Source: Aquanectria penicillioides (Eukaryota; Ascomycota; Sordariomycetes; Hypocreales; Nectriaceae). From it: 64,000 nt of DNA. A model generated the notes under the pieces. It was not told where the DNA came from, searched no databases, and saw only the letters and a program-made list of their open reading frames with translations. Numbering within the stretch: position 1 is the stretch's first letter; each line of letters opens with the position of its first letter. Positions 22,821 through 34,344 of this stretch are shown in pieces. The stretch lies in assembly GCA_003415625.1 (NCBI GenBank), contig PYIU01000003.1:3348001-3412000 (forward strand), given 5' to 3'. A program made the translations under genes and the position numbers.

Positions 22821-24835
22821 CGGGGCTTTTGGAAGACGGATATTCGAGTCTGCGGTGACTCGGATTTACCTAGTTGGATGGAACATGTCAGTACATGGTC
22901 TTGTCGAACGGCCGGCGCACGGGTCGGGGACGTACGACGAATACGTGTGTGTGTGAGAGCGAGCCGAGAGAGGGAGAGAGATGGAGACGACAAAGAAAGA
23001 AAGGCTAGTCAATCTGGACTGGCCGGGGCTCCGGCCCAATCACGGGAGGAGAGTTTTGGATCTGCCCACTGGCAGGACGGCCTAAGTTGAAACCGGCGAG
23101 TAGGGTCTTTCTCGCAGCCAGATGCAACAGAGGCAAAGAAGAAAGAGGCGACCAAGCTAGGGAGCCCCGTTGAGGCGCATCTTTTCTTTTTGGAGGAGGG
23201 GAGAAACCGGGGGGGCGTGAGCCAACATCCACCATAGACCATGGACCATGGACCATGGACATGGACGGTGGAAGCCCGTCGGACAAAGGTGCAGGGCATG
23301 CATGTACGATGTATGAAGAACGGATATCCGTGCAAGCCGTGTATGTACATGGCCCCTCCAGTGCTAGGTACTGGGTACTAGGCTGTTGTGTGAGTGAGGA
23401 TTAAAGCGGTACGGCGCCGATTATGGTGCGGTGCTGCGCAAACCTGCTGCAATTGTGCTGTATGTGCGCTACACTTTCGCGGCCGGCGGGGCTCAGCATG
23501 GCTCCGAGCCCCCGCGTGTCCCAGATTCGATGGAGAACCAAACCTGGATGGGAATAAAGGCCGTGAGACAAGTGACAAGGCGCGGCGGGCCTCCCGGCCC
23601 CGGACCAAGCGCTGCCGCCATGTGGGAGGGCAAACGCGGGCGCGGGCTGGCACGGATGATCATGGAGATTTACAACTGCGTAGAAGACACTCAGATGCGG
23701 GTCTCCCCTTTGGACCCGAACACCGTTGGCTTCGGGGCGTTGGACTCTTGGGGCATGGGGCTTGTGCGTGACGCGCTGATGTTTTGATAAGTACGCATTC
23801 ATTCCAATCGCGTCCAGCCCCGGCCCCAGCCCAGTCCATTTAACCATCGCGAACCTGTGCCATGTCTTGAGAGGAACCAACCCAAGAAAAAAAAAAAAAA
23901 GGGGGGGTGCAGCAGACGAAAGCGAGGAGAGATAGTGGTGACCAGAGGCTAAGAGTGACAAGAAGGTGAGACGGGACACTAGGACGGAGAAAACAGACCC
24001 AAGTCGGGACCGCTCCCAACTTCCCAAGCTCCCGCCCAAGCTGTCTATCACGGCCAATTCAGTCAGCCTTGGCGAGAAGCAGGAGGGGGGCCATGTCGCC
24101 GCGCGGGAGCTCCGCCCAGCGGCTGTTCGTCTTTGATGCGAGACAGGACAAGACACGATGGACCCTAGGCACGGTAAACCTTGGGAGCAATCCGAGCCCA
24201 CCACCGTCATCGTGCCGTGCCCACCCTTGGGGGCGGCTTCCAGAGGTTCGAACGACAGCGCGGCCACGATGTTTGGGGGCCGCAAGCCAGGAGAGGCCTA
24301 GCAAAGATTAGACGCCGGGAGAGCGTGCAGCAACTTGCTGTTCGTCCATGTTTGATGGGCGGCGGAGGAGGGGAGGATATCGTGTGTATGAGGCCGTACC
24401 CCCCCCCCCCCCCCCGGCCCCGTCCTGCGCGCGGCAGCGCGTCCCCTGGCCCTTGCTCCTGGCAGGTTACACAACCCAGGGTTCATTCAGCTCACATGAG
24501 CTGCAGGCCAATGAAAGTGGGCATAACAAAATTCGGTGGGTCCCCAGTGCCTGCTTTGCGTGGTATAGTGGAGGTCGATCTGCGCGCTTGGACCAACCTA
24601 CAAGGCGGAGCCGGGGGGGCAAGAAGGGATTTGGGTCTTGGGATGGGAGACAGGGCTGGATACGACAGGGCAGAACTAAACAGAGCACGACAAGCAAAGA
24701 CAGGGCCACCGGATGGGATTGTGTTGGCCGTGGAACCGAGCTGGTCCTGGCACGTCTACTGCTAACTCTGGTGATAAGACGGAGACTGTCCCATGCACCT
24801 GGCTTGGCAAATATGCAGAGTCGATTTTGGGCATG

Positions 24836-24858
24836 TTTTTTTTTTTTTTTTTTTTTTT
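24836..24858. repeat. Poly-T tract
   Basis: Uninterrupted run of about 23 T. Confidence 0.95.
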
Positions 24859-25866
24859 CAACTGCCGCGATAATCTTCGGGGCCCTCGTGCCTGTGTGTA
24901 CGCCTGTGTGTGCGCCTCTGTGTATGCCTGTCTCTCAATTCAGCTGGAGCTGCTTTTGGTCCGACTTATTAGTCAATGACATGAATCACTCAAACCCACA
25001 CAGCTGTTTTCGTGTTGGGAGTTGCGTCTTGCATGCTCCTCCAGCTTCTTGGTAAAAGTAGGCATTTGTGTGGGTGAACGCACGCACATGTGTGGGCAGG
25101 CAATGCATTGCGCCGGTGTACGGATACCTATTCAGTATTCTTTTTCTTTTTACGTCCTCTTTTTTTTTTTTTGGTTAATTTAATTTTTATTATTCATTTT
25201 AGTTTTGTTTACATTTGATAATTTCAACCTACCTTGCTCGGGTTCTACTAATCCTGCAAAGCCAATCTATCTACCTAGTAAGCTCACCGTTTGGGGCCCA
25301 ATGTTCAATCGTGTCCAAGCATAACAGGGTTCGGGCTCATGTCTCTCGATCTTGGCATCTGAACCCCTTGTTTGCACATCGTGCGTCTTCGACAGCGGCA
25401 AGTTCCTGCATTTGGAGCCGAAAAATGCAATAAATGCCAATCGCACAAAGAAGAAAAGAAAAACCACAACCAAGATAAAGGAGGGAGGGAGGGGGAAGGG
25501 AGGGGGAAGGGCGGGGGGGGGAAGCAGATCAGAAAAGAAGGAAAATGAAAAATAAGAAATAAAGATTAATAAATTAAATCAACATCAGCATTGTGCAAGA
25601 GCATGTAAGTGCTGTGAGAGGTGGGTTTTGTGGCACCCGGGGAACAGATCAGAGACAAGCGTCAACGAAAAGCAAGACACTCGGTCGACAACGACTCAGT
25701 GGCCGCCTTCCAGCTGGCTGGGTGGCATTGCTAAGGAAGCGCGGGCAAGGGTGGCCTAGCTCAGCCATGGCGGCTGGACGAAGCGGTCCTGCAGATGTGG
25801 ATGATTTTTGTCTTGGGGGTCGAAACCCACGAGAAGGGGTGCCAGAGGAGAGGGGGGGTGGGAGGG

Positions 25867-25946
25867 GACAAGACGAGACAAGACAAGACAAGACAAGACA
25901 AGACAAGACAAGATGATGGATGGGATGGGATGGGATGGGATGGGAT
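25867..25946. repeat. AGACA array next to TGGGA array
   Basis: Two pentamer microsatellites side by side: roughly nine AGACA-type units, then about five TGGGA units. They are followed by a degenerate GTGTG-rich stretch to about 26060. Confidence 0.95.
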
Positions 25947-28900
25947 GAATGGGGTTAGGTGTGTGTGGGATGTGTGGGTGTGCGAACGTGCAAGTGTGTG
26001 AGTGTTTTGAGTTGGTGTGTGATGTTGCGTGGTGTGTGCGTGTGTGAGTGAGTGTGTAGGATAATTGAAGCTTCGAGACAAATTTTCTCCCAGAGACGGT
26101 GCGTGGGTTGAAAGGGGGAGAGAGTGTGGTACGCACCATCACAGAAGCCGGGCGAGGACGTAGGGTCAGGGTGTGTCGGTTCGACCTGTGAGTGGGTTGT
26201 TGGTTGAGCGTTGGACGATGAGCTGTACCGGTAACTATGTGGATGTTTAATTTTGGTCGCCTTCTCCGTTGCCTTGTTTGGAGGGGGGGCCTCACTTGGT
26301 CACCACGCAAAAGGCAGCGCAGTTGCCCACCTCTGAAGTGGGATCGAGCAGCTGGTCGGTGGGCCGCATTTTTGGCTTCTCTTGGAAGCTGGGCCCAGTC
26401 AGTGTGTTTGTTCAAGGCCCCTGTTTGGGCCATGCTCCTGACAATCTGACCAAATCTGAACACAATCGGTGGTACATGTAGCAGCGGCCCCATGGCCCTG
26501 TGCCCCTCTGTGGGCGTTCGGGAGTGACCTCGTTGAAGGAAGGGGGGGGAGGATCAAGGCGCTGAGGTACAGCGAATAGATCCCCCTTGTTCATAGGCCC
26601 TCTGGCAACGCCAGGTCCTAGCTTTTTTTTTTTCCTTTCTTTTTTCTTTTTTTTGGGGGGGGGAGGGCCGCAAGATGAGTCCCAGCGAGCGCTTCAACTG
26701 AGATGCAAAGAAAAAAAGACCAATCAAAACGGGCTGATCAGCCTTCCAGCCCGGCCCGTCATTAATCGTCGCCTGCTAGTAGCGGGGGCTGTCGGGGATC
26801 CGTGGCAGTTCCGCTCGGCCGCCTTGCCTACAGCGGCCTAGCGCGGCTTCGGCCGGGTACCTATCGCATTCGGTTTTAGTAGTTCTCCACCAACTCCATA
26901 CAAACGCCGCCACCAACCACTCCACACCTGGGCTACCTTTCTTTCACTTCAACCATGCACGTCCAGGGTCTGCCATGTCTATCCCCGATTCCCCATACCA
27001 GACGCCATACCAGACACCATACGGTCATACCCACGCCATACCCATGCCATACCGTACCCATCCAAACATGGCCATGCCCATACCGTACAGCACTATAGTA
27101 GGTACTCATTCATGTACATTGCAGTGCAGCGCATGCACGCCTCCTCCGACGGCCTACCTAGCCTTCCATTCTTGTCACCTTCAAGGCAGCTCGTTTCCGT
27201 CAGACCGGTACACGCCTGCTGTCGTCTGTCCCTCTTTTGATCCTTCCACGGCTTCTGGTACTGCTGCGCCATGGCATCAGATGCGCCTTGCCGTCATGGT
27301 CGCCATCGTGGCTGTCGACAGACCTGTCATCAGGCTTGTCATCAGGCGTGTCATGGCGTCGTTGTCCAACACCACTACCACCACTACCACCACCACCGTC
27401 GCCGAACGCCAAGAGACCAACCTCAAGTGTCAACACGAGGGTCGGCATGGACATGGCGCAAGCTGGCCCCCTAACTTAGTGTAGCCGTTCCAAAGCCATC
27501 AGCATCTTCCTTCTTAGCTCCAATGACGGTATCGCGTCAAATAATCCCAGAAGCAAAAAAAAAAAACTTAAAAAGAAAGAAGAAAAGAAAGTACGGCGAG
27601 TTAGGAAAAAAAAAAAAAAAAAAAAAGAACAGGGCGCCAGCCTCCTCAGGGACACACATGCCTCTTGACGCAATGGCCGCAGCAACGGTCGGGTGAAATC
27701 ACAAAGGGAACCAGTCACTCAACGACGACATCGAGACACAGATCGCGCATGGCCTCCGGCGTCAAAGAAGCGTCAAGCGGCAGCATTAGTGACACTTCAA
27801 CCCACGACACCCGTTGGCAACCATCCCCAACTCCCTCCGTGCTGCTATTCGCCAAGTCGACCCTGCACTTCACCTCTGCACGTACGTCGTCTTCCCTGGC
27901 GTCTCTCCCGCTGATTGTCCGCGTATGTTTGTTGGTCCCCTTCCACCTTAGGCGGCTATTGCAATTGCCTGTATCATCCATTGCAAATGCTTCAAGCTCC
28001 TTGGCGGTCGTCTCAGCTCCCCACACAGCCATCTTTGTTGCTTTGCCCCCGCCCCCCTTCCCGACATCCCATTGCTGCCGCCGATGTCTCTCACCTGCAA
28101 CATGGAGCCCCCCCCCCTCCCCCTGGCTGAAGATAGAGATGTTCGCTCGTGCGCCCTCCCTATCGTCCCCCCTCCTTTGGCGCATTTGCGGTGGCGTCCG
28201 GGTCGGTCTGGGCTAGAGGGGTTTCAATATTGGTTTTGCTGTGATTGACAGATTACTTTGATACCTACCTACCTTGAGACTCGACCATCAACTGCCGGGG
28301 TTGCTTCTTGCTTCTTTCGCACTGTATGGACTAATCTGGGCCGCAATGTCTGCAGAAAGGGCCGTGTCTGGACGCCCCCAGAGTTAGGCCCAGATCGAGT
28401 TCCCAAATAGGCAAACGAGTCGAAGAAGAAAGCATGGTACTCCAGGGGCCGATAGCTTCGTTCTAGCTCGGTTATTGACGATGAGAGCATAGTGACATGT
28501 CGGGCAGTACGTGGATATACTACACAGTAGTGCCTCCACTTGTGCTCACTGGCGGCGAGTGTCGAGCACCGGTAAATGCAGGGCATATCGTCACTGGACT
28601 GCAACCCAAGGCGGTTGCGGTAGCCCTGGCGCGAACGACACCAGGTATTTACCACTCGCCCGGGTCGGGGCGCAGACACGGTGTGTTTCTCCCGTGGAGC
28701 AGAGAGACAGATGGGGAAGATTCTGTCTCCTATTTGGGAGTGGAAGGGAGGGGAAGGGAGGGGGGAGTCTGGAGGAGGGGAGCGCACCATGGCACTGGCA
28801 CCGACCATGTCGAATGGCAAGTCCGAGGCTCTCCGGGGGGGGCCTCTTTGGACGGGGGCTCTGTGAAAGGCTTCCATTTCCTGATTCCTCTCGCCATCTG

Positions 28901-30170
28901 GATGGGATAGCGAGAGGCTTTCCCCAAGTCCTAGACAAGTTCCAAAGTCCAGGTCTCAAGGGGGGCGCTTCTGCAAGTCGGGATGGGTTCTGGAGAAGGA
29001 AAACGAGCTTCATCCTTCATGACAGGACGGTACCTATATCCGCAAGTGCGTATCCGTCCATACAGGTCGAGTTATTCGATGATGGTGACCCGCCACCACC
29101 ACCACCACGCCACGCCACAGGCGCTCCACGGGGCTCCAAGGGATCCCGACAGGCCAGCAGCCCTAGAACACGGTGCCCTGGTCCGTCGCCTGGCTCTCGC
29201 CAGTGTGTGCATGGATGTGTACGTACCAACGTATCTGCGGAGCACGGTAGAGGGCACGGTAGAGGGCACGGTACCTAGGCCAGGGTACATACAGCGCAGT
29301 ACCTGCAGTACCTACCTACCTGGTATCTACGAATACCCACCTGCCTCTGCCTCCGCAACAGTGCCCCAGTGCCCCCCAGTGCCCCCAGTGGCCCCCTGCC
29401 ACCCCCCCCCCCCCCTCCCCTCCCCTCCCCCAATGGCCCCCCCGCCAGCAATCACAGACCGATGCTACATAGTGGAAAATGCGGCTCTGCTTGGGGCTCT
29501 GCTGCTGTGAGCAGCTCCCCCAGCGCCCCGAACACAGGTATTCGGCCATTCCCACCCTCTCTCCTCGAGCGCTCCCGCTGCCCGCCCCGGCGCTCTTTGG
29601 CTGGCGCTGCCCACGCCCCGGGCCACACCCTCGCCCCGGCCACACCCTGGCCACTCACAGGCCCGCTGCACTTACATCTCATAAAGTCTCCCTGTCTGCC
29701 TCCCATCTCGTTGTCATGACCGACTCTCTTGCTCTCGTCTTCTCCAGCATCGATTCCAATCAAAGGTCCTGTCTCTACCCTTTTGCTCTCTGCCCTGTTT
29801 GCCGCCCAAGCTTGGTGCATGGGTCCTTTGTTGTCTTGCATCCATCGTCAACCTTGACCACCATCACCTTCTTCGACAACCTCGATCACCAACGTTAATC
29901 ACCACCGCCCCAAACCAAAACTTCTTCTACATCGACGCCATCCATCCTTCTCCAGCCTTCACTCGTCTATCGCTGCCTGCACCCACCGCCACTTAATGCC
30001 TTCCTCGCACATTCGTCTACACGCCTCCTTCAGTACCCCAGGTTGGCACACGTGCTCTTCCGTGTACTTCCCAACCGCACTTCTCCGAGTCGACGTCGTC
30101 CAATTCCTCTCCATCTAGACGTCGTTTCAAATTACAATTCTCTGGCCCTCGCTCCACACCCCTCCTCCTC

Positions 30171-30173
30171 CTC

Positions 30174-30218
<45 letters not shown>
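30171..30218. repeat. CT repeat running into GT repeat, leader of C2H2 gene
   Basis: A (CT)n tract followed by (GT)n about 160 bp before the ATG at 30376. CT-rich tracts are common in fungal leaders just upstream of or at transcription starts. Confidence 0.9.
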
Positions 30219-30375
30219 CACTCTCTGTCACTCTCTCCTCCTCTCCTCTTATACCCGACCGCCAGCCATTTCTTATATAGTGGCATATATCTACCCCTGG
30301 CATAGGGTGTCCTCATTCACTCCCGTCTCAACTCCCCACGGCCTCTCTGTCTCTCTGCCAAAGACAACCTTCGCA

Positions 30376-32145
30376 ATGTCTGGCTTCGCTTCTTTCCAGA
30401 CCGGGTCCGACATGGACGAGTTGATGAGCAGCGCATACTCTTCCTTCTACGTGCCCCACACGACTACAAATCACATTCAGCAAGGAATATCCTACCTTGA
30501 GCCCATCGATCCCAGCCTCAGCCTCGTCAACGACCCTCCTCAGATTCGACAATACCTCCAGGACGACTCCACTAGGTCTTTCTTCAGCACGACGCCCATG
30601 CTACCTCCTCATAACCCTGCCTTTAGGCCTGTCCACCTCAGCCATGCCACATCCCTCTCCACTCAGTACCAAACCCGGGGCACTTCTCCCTCCTCCCAGC
30701 ACCACTCCTCTGCCGCAAGCAGTGCGCAGAGCCCTCGGACGGAAAGCGATCTGCCTTGGGACTGCACCCAAGGACCGCCAACTCCCCCTGAGATGAAATC
30801 CCCTTTCCTCACTCAGGTGTGCGACCCCATGGACGAACGACTGGCCCTGACCGGCCTGTCCTTCATGCAAACCAACAACGAATACGTTAAGCCGTCCGAG
30901 ATCCATACTTCTCTGGCCGACTTTAGTGAACCGGATGGTTCCAAGGCCTTCAGCCTCGACCACGCATGCGAGTTCGACGGCAACCCTTCGGCACTGTATC
31001 AGGGCGTCATTGACTCGCAGCAGGCCTTCTTACGCCGCTCCAGCCCCGAGAGCGAGATTCACGTTCGATCTTCGCCGCCGCCCATCTACCCTGATCCTGA
31101 AGAGATGGACGAAGGAGTCAACCAGCCCGAGCCGATAGTCATCGAGCTTCCTTCAGCAACTATCAACGTCGAACGCCGTGAAATCAAGCCGCCAGTTATT
31201 CATCACAGGCCAGGCCGCCCCTCCAGGGGCACCAGCACCACCACTACTACTGCTGTTGCTACCACCACCACCGCGCCCCGTCGTGGTCGCCCCAAGCGTC
31301 ATGCGGCTATGACTTCAGTCACTGACCCATCCAGGGTGGTCAAGGCCGGCTCGGGCTCTTCCTTCAACTCCAGTCGCAAGCTGCCCTCTGTTTCGTCTGC
31401 CAGCTTCCATACCTGCCCTGATTGCCCCGACACCATCTTCAAGGACGCTGGCTCCCTACAGAAGCACATCAAGAACCAGCACAAGCGCCCCTTCATCTGC
31501 GTCTTTCACTTCGCCGGCTGCTCTGATGCCTTTGCCAACAAGAACGAGTGGAAGCGCCACGTCGCCGCGCAGCACCTCAACCTCAACTTCTGGCTCTGCG
31601 TCTACGGCGGATGCGGGCAGACGGTGAGCAACGACTGCCAGGGCTTGGGCAGTCCCACTCACGGACGGCCTTTCAGACGCAAGGATTTGTTTACTCAACA
31701 CGTCCGCCGAATGCACCTGAGCTCGACCTCGAACGAGACCGGCAAGCACCGCAAGAACAGCACCCCTGAGCTGGAGGCCCAGGTCAAGTGCATGCAAGAC
31801 TCTGCGTTCCAGAAGCGCTGCGAGATGCCCCACTACATGCGTTGCCCTGCTCAAGGTTGCGCTCAAGATTTCCAAGGAGAAAAGGCGTGGGACGATCGCA
31901 TGGAGCACGTCGCCCGCCACCTCGAGCGCGCCGCCAACAGCGCCGAGCCTCCCGTCGAGTTTGGAGGCCCCCACGACGAGACCTTGACCAATTGGGCGTC
32001 CAGCGACGCAGTCAAGGTCATCCGCCGGTCCTCCGTCGGTTGGGAGCAGTGCCAGCCGCTCAAGAACACCAAGATGAACTTGAACAAGGTGCCTGGCCGT
32101 TTGGGCAGCGAAGACGAGGACGCAGAGGGCGAGGACTGCCTTTAG
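30376..32145 (+). CDS. C2H2 zinc-finger protein with AT-hooks
   Basis: A single-exon gene for 589 residues. I start at 30376 (context CGCAATG, MSGFASFQTGSDMDEL). The frame stays open 111 codons further upstream, but that part is CT/GT repeat and leader-like. Residues 1-270 are disordered and Ser/Pro-rich. Two AT-hook-like motifs follow: RPGRPSRG (about 275) and RRGRPKRH (about 303), suggesting minor-groove DNA contact. The finger module starts at C347 (CPDCPDTIFKDAGSLQKHI), continues with CSDAFANKNEWKRHVAAQH and a third finger ending FRRKDLFTQHVRRMH. A fourth element is MRCPAQGCAQDF with WDDRMEHVARH. The same order of elements occurs in the gene at 18675, so the two are family members. The acidic C-terminus ends DEDAEGEDCL. 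Likely a nuclear regulator; targets unknown. Confidence 0.88.
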   Translation: MSGFASFQTGSDMDELMSSAYSSFYVPHTTTNHIQQGISYLEPIDPSLSLVNDPPQIRQYLQDDSTRSFFSTTPMLPPHNPAFRPVHLSHATSLSTQYQTRGTSPSSQHHSSAASSAQSPRTESDLPWDCTQGPPTPPEMKSPFLTQVCDPMDERLALTGLSFMQTNNEYVKPSEIHTSLADFSEPDGSKAFSLDHACEFDGNPSALYQGVIDSQQAFLRRSSPESEIHVRSSPPPIYPDPEEMDEGVNQPEPIVIELPSATINVERREIKPPVIHHRPGRPSRGTSTTTTTAVATTTTAPRRGRPKRHAAMTSVTDPSRVVKAGSGSSFNSSRKLPSVSSASFHTCPDCPDTIFKDAGSLQKHIKNQHKRPFICVFHFAGCSDAFANKNEWKRHVAAQHLNLNFWLCVYGGCGQTVSNDCQGLGSPTHGRPFRRKDLFTQHVRRMHLSSTSNETGKHRKNSTPELEAQVKCMQDSAFQKRCEMPHYMRCPAQGCAQDFQGEKAWDDRMEHVARHLERAANSAEPPVEFGGPHDETLTNWASSDAVKVIRRSSVGWEQCQPLKNTKMNLNKVPGRLGSEDEDAEGEDCL

Positions 32146-32422
32146 GCGGACACAGCACGCAATTTTTGGCGGCAGCCCGATACAGGGACATTGCCAGACG
32201 GAAATCTTGCTTGTTCCCGTTTTTTTTTGGATCATTTCTCTTTTTACAATTTTTACGATATAGGGACGGGAATCGGGTTGGTTGGTGCGCCCACTAATCT
32301 TTGGCGTTGAAGGTCTTGTTATTTCATGATACCATCGCCTGTATACCTCGGGTCTGCCATGAATGGATGTTATGGCTTGTATTTGTTCCACCTTTTTTTT
32401 TTTTTGTCTTCTTCTTTCTCTT

Positions 32423-32447
32423 CTATTATTATTATTATTATTATTAC
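32423..32447. repeat. TTA trinucleotide repeat
   Basis: About eight TTA units, flanked by poly-T tracts. Confidence 0.9.
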
Positions 32448-32522
32448 CATTTCTCATGTCATGTTTTTTTTTTTTTTTTCCCTCTCCTAACACTCTAGTT
32501 TATGGCAAATATAGTCGGTACA

Positions 32523-32541
32523 GACGGACGGACGGACGGCG
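32523..32541. repeat. GGAC tetranucleotide repeat
   Basis: Four to five GGAC units. Confidence 0.85.
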
Positions 32542-34344
32542 GTGATATTAGTCAGACGGTTTGATAGACGGAACTGGACAAATCTGAATGATTTACGAAC
32601 TTGACGACCATCATAACTTTTCTCCTCTTCCGCGTGTATATCCATGTTCATGTTCCATGTGCATCAATCTATCTTCGTACTCGTGTTTCTCCTCGTCGCC
32701 CAGTTTGGGGGCCAAGTTTTCTCACCCTCCTTCACCCTCCTTCACCCTCTCTCCCTCTCCCTCTCCCCTCCCCCTCCCCCTTTTCGACTCTCCGTTCATC
32801 CACTCTCTCAGACCGCCTTACCGCCCAGCGCAGAGCCTCATGCTACCGCAGAGCCTCAATTCCGAACCCAGTGGCTCTCATCCACGTCATCCCCCCGGCA
32901 TGCAGCTCACCCAACCATCCTGGGCTCAGCCGCCACCCATCCTCGCGGTCCCTTTGACTCTTTCCCCCCTTGGCCCCCCAAAGACGCACCCAGTCGGCCT
33001 CTTCACTTGTTCCCCCCGATCAGCCCAAAAAGTTCCAAAACCACGCAAGTCTCGGTTGCCCTGTCGTCGCGGCACCGCCCACCACCCCCACCACACTGTG
33101 CTTTGCCTGTCCCAATCCTGCAGGGCGTTTTATTTATTTTTTATTCTTAATTTTTTTTTTTTTTTTTTTGCATTTTTTTGCATTTTTTGCGTATTGGTGA
33201 ATTGATGGGTTAGCGGGCTGCCGGGAAGTGCTACATGTGTGTGCGTACCGTTATATGTGAGGGTGGGCGTGTGTACGTATGGCAAATAGCCATGTGTGCG
33301 TGCCTGCTTGTGTTAGGCGCCCCGGGCTACAGTTCGGGCCTCGATTTGATACCGAGAAGGTTATTACACCGGTCGATCGCCTACTGAATACGGATAGGGC
33401 TGTCAGAGTCCCAGCATGGTAGGGACACTCTGGGGTGTGAGATTGGTGGGCTGTACAGGGTAGCGTTGACCTGGGATGCATGCGTCAGGTTATGTAGGCA
33501 GGCTTAGACTTGAACCTCAGCGGTTTGGCAGTGACTTTGACGTCGGTACCGCACCTCTGCTGTCGGCGGCTCATCCTACTTCAGTTTCCCCTCGGCCTCT
33601 CTTTATTGGTCATGAATTTATTCATTGTGACGTACACTGGTGGCTTGTCCTCGCTCTGACATGGTGGCTCCACCCCCTGTCGCTCCCCTTGTTCCAACAC
33701 CACATGTTGTTGTTGGTGGTGCACATGTTTGATGCACATGGAGGCGCATTTGTAGATATACATCCTGGTTGCCATCCTTCAGTACACACCAGTTATCCAT
33801 TCCCGGGGCTTCGTCTCCAACCATCAACCGTCTCAGCCCTATGTGCCTCGTATTGCAATCCTATCACTGCCATGACCAAAAGGAAAAACAAATCGATAGC
33901 CGGCCAAACATAGAATCTCTCCTGGTTGGCCGCAGAAGGTGGGATAAGCGCGAGGCGCAACATAATGTCTTCTCTAGCGGCCCATTGGTCAGGTATTTGC
34001 ACGTTGCAAGTTTCAAGCCCTCACGCACCTACCATTGACCAATTACCAGTCGATATTAACTGCTTCGATGAGCTTGGTCCGAGCGTCGCCCCGCATGATC
34101 CGTGGAGACCTCGGTCCCTTGAAGGTAATCTATGCACCACTGCTCCAATCGTGCGTCGAATGACCGCCACAGATTCTCACGCTAGAAAATACATGTAAAA
34201 CATCTCACGATAACAATTGGGCTTTTCCCGAGTCACTTCCAACATGTAGATACTTATGAGGGAGGCTGTCATCACTTTGACAAATCGTCCCATGTCATGC
34301 CATCAAAGCATCAAGAACGGGAGGTAGGCTGCCTGTGAAACCCT

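Larger units (their letters stand above)
21309..30375. other. 9-kb intergenic region upstream of the second C2H2 gene
   Basis: I find no convincing gene here on either strand; long open frames occur, but they are low-complexity and match nothing I know. The region is dense in simple repeats and homopolymers: TG at 22447-22478, a CTTGGG array at 22790-22820, poly-C near 24399-24415, poly-T near 24836-24858, AGACA and TGGGA arrays at 25867-25946, poly-A near 27606-27626 and poly-C near 29402-29415. The last kilobase is pyrimidine-rich and probably the leader of the gene at 30376. Confidence 0.55.
32146..34344. other. Intergenic, convergent 3' regions
   Basis: About 2.2 kb between two convergent genes. 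It contains T-rich sequence, a TTA repeat, a GGAC repeat and poly-T near 33151-33170. No frame is convincing. Confidence 0.55.

Noticed and set aside
24240..24260. GGTTCGAAC, looked at as a tRNA B-box
   Set aside because: The following bases do not complete the T-loop and no matching A-box or cloverleaf stems lie upstream.
23401..24285. 294-residue minus-strand open frame
   Set aside because: Low-complexity composition inside a repeat-rich GC-rich region, no domain pattern and no orderly hydrophobic core; open by chance because stops are rare there.
30043..30375. N-terminal extension of the second C2H2 protein
   Set aside because: Open frame continues upstream, but it is CT/GT repeat-coded and leader-like; the ATG at 30376 has better context and starts the orderly protein.
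31456..32493. 345-residue minus-strand frame over the C2H2 finger region
   Set aside because: Antisense shadow of the zinc-finger coding exon, with low-complexity ends.
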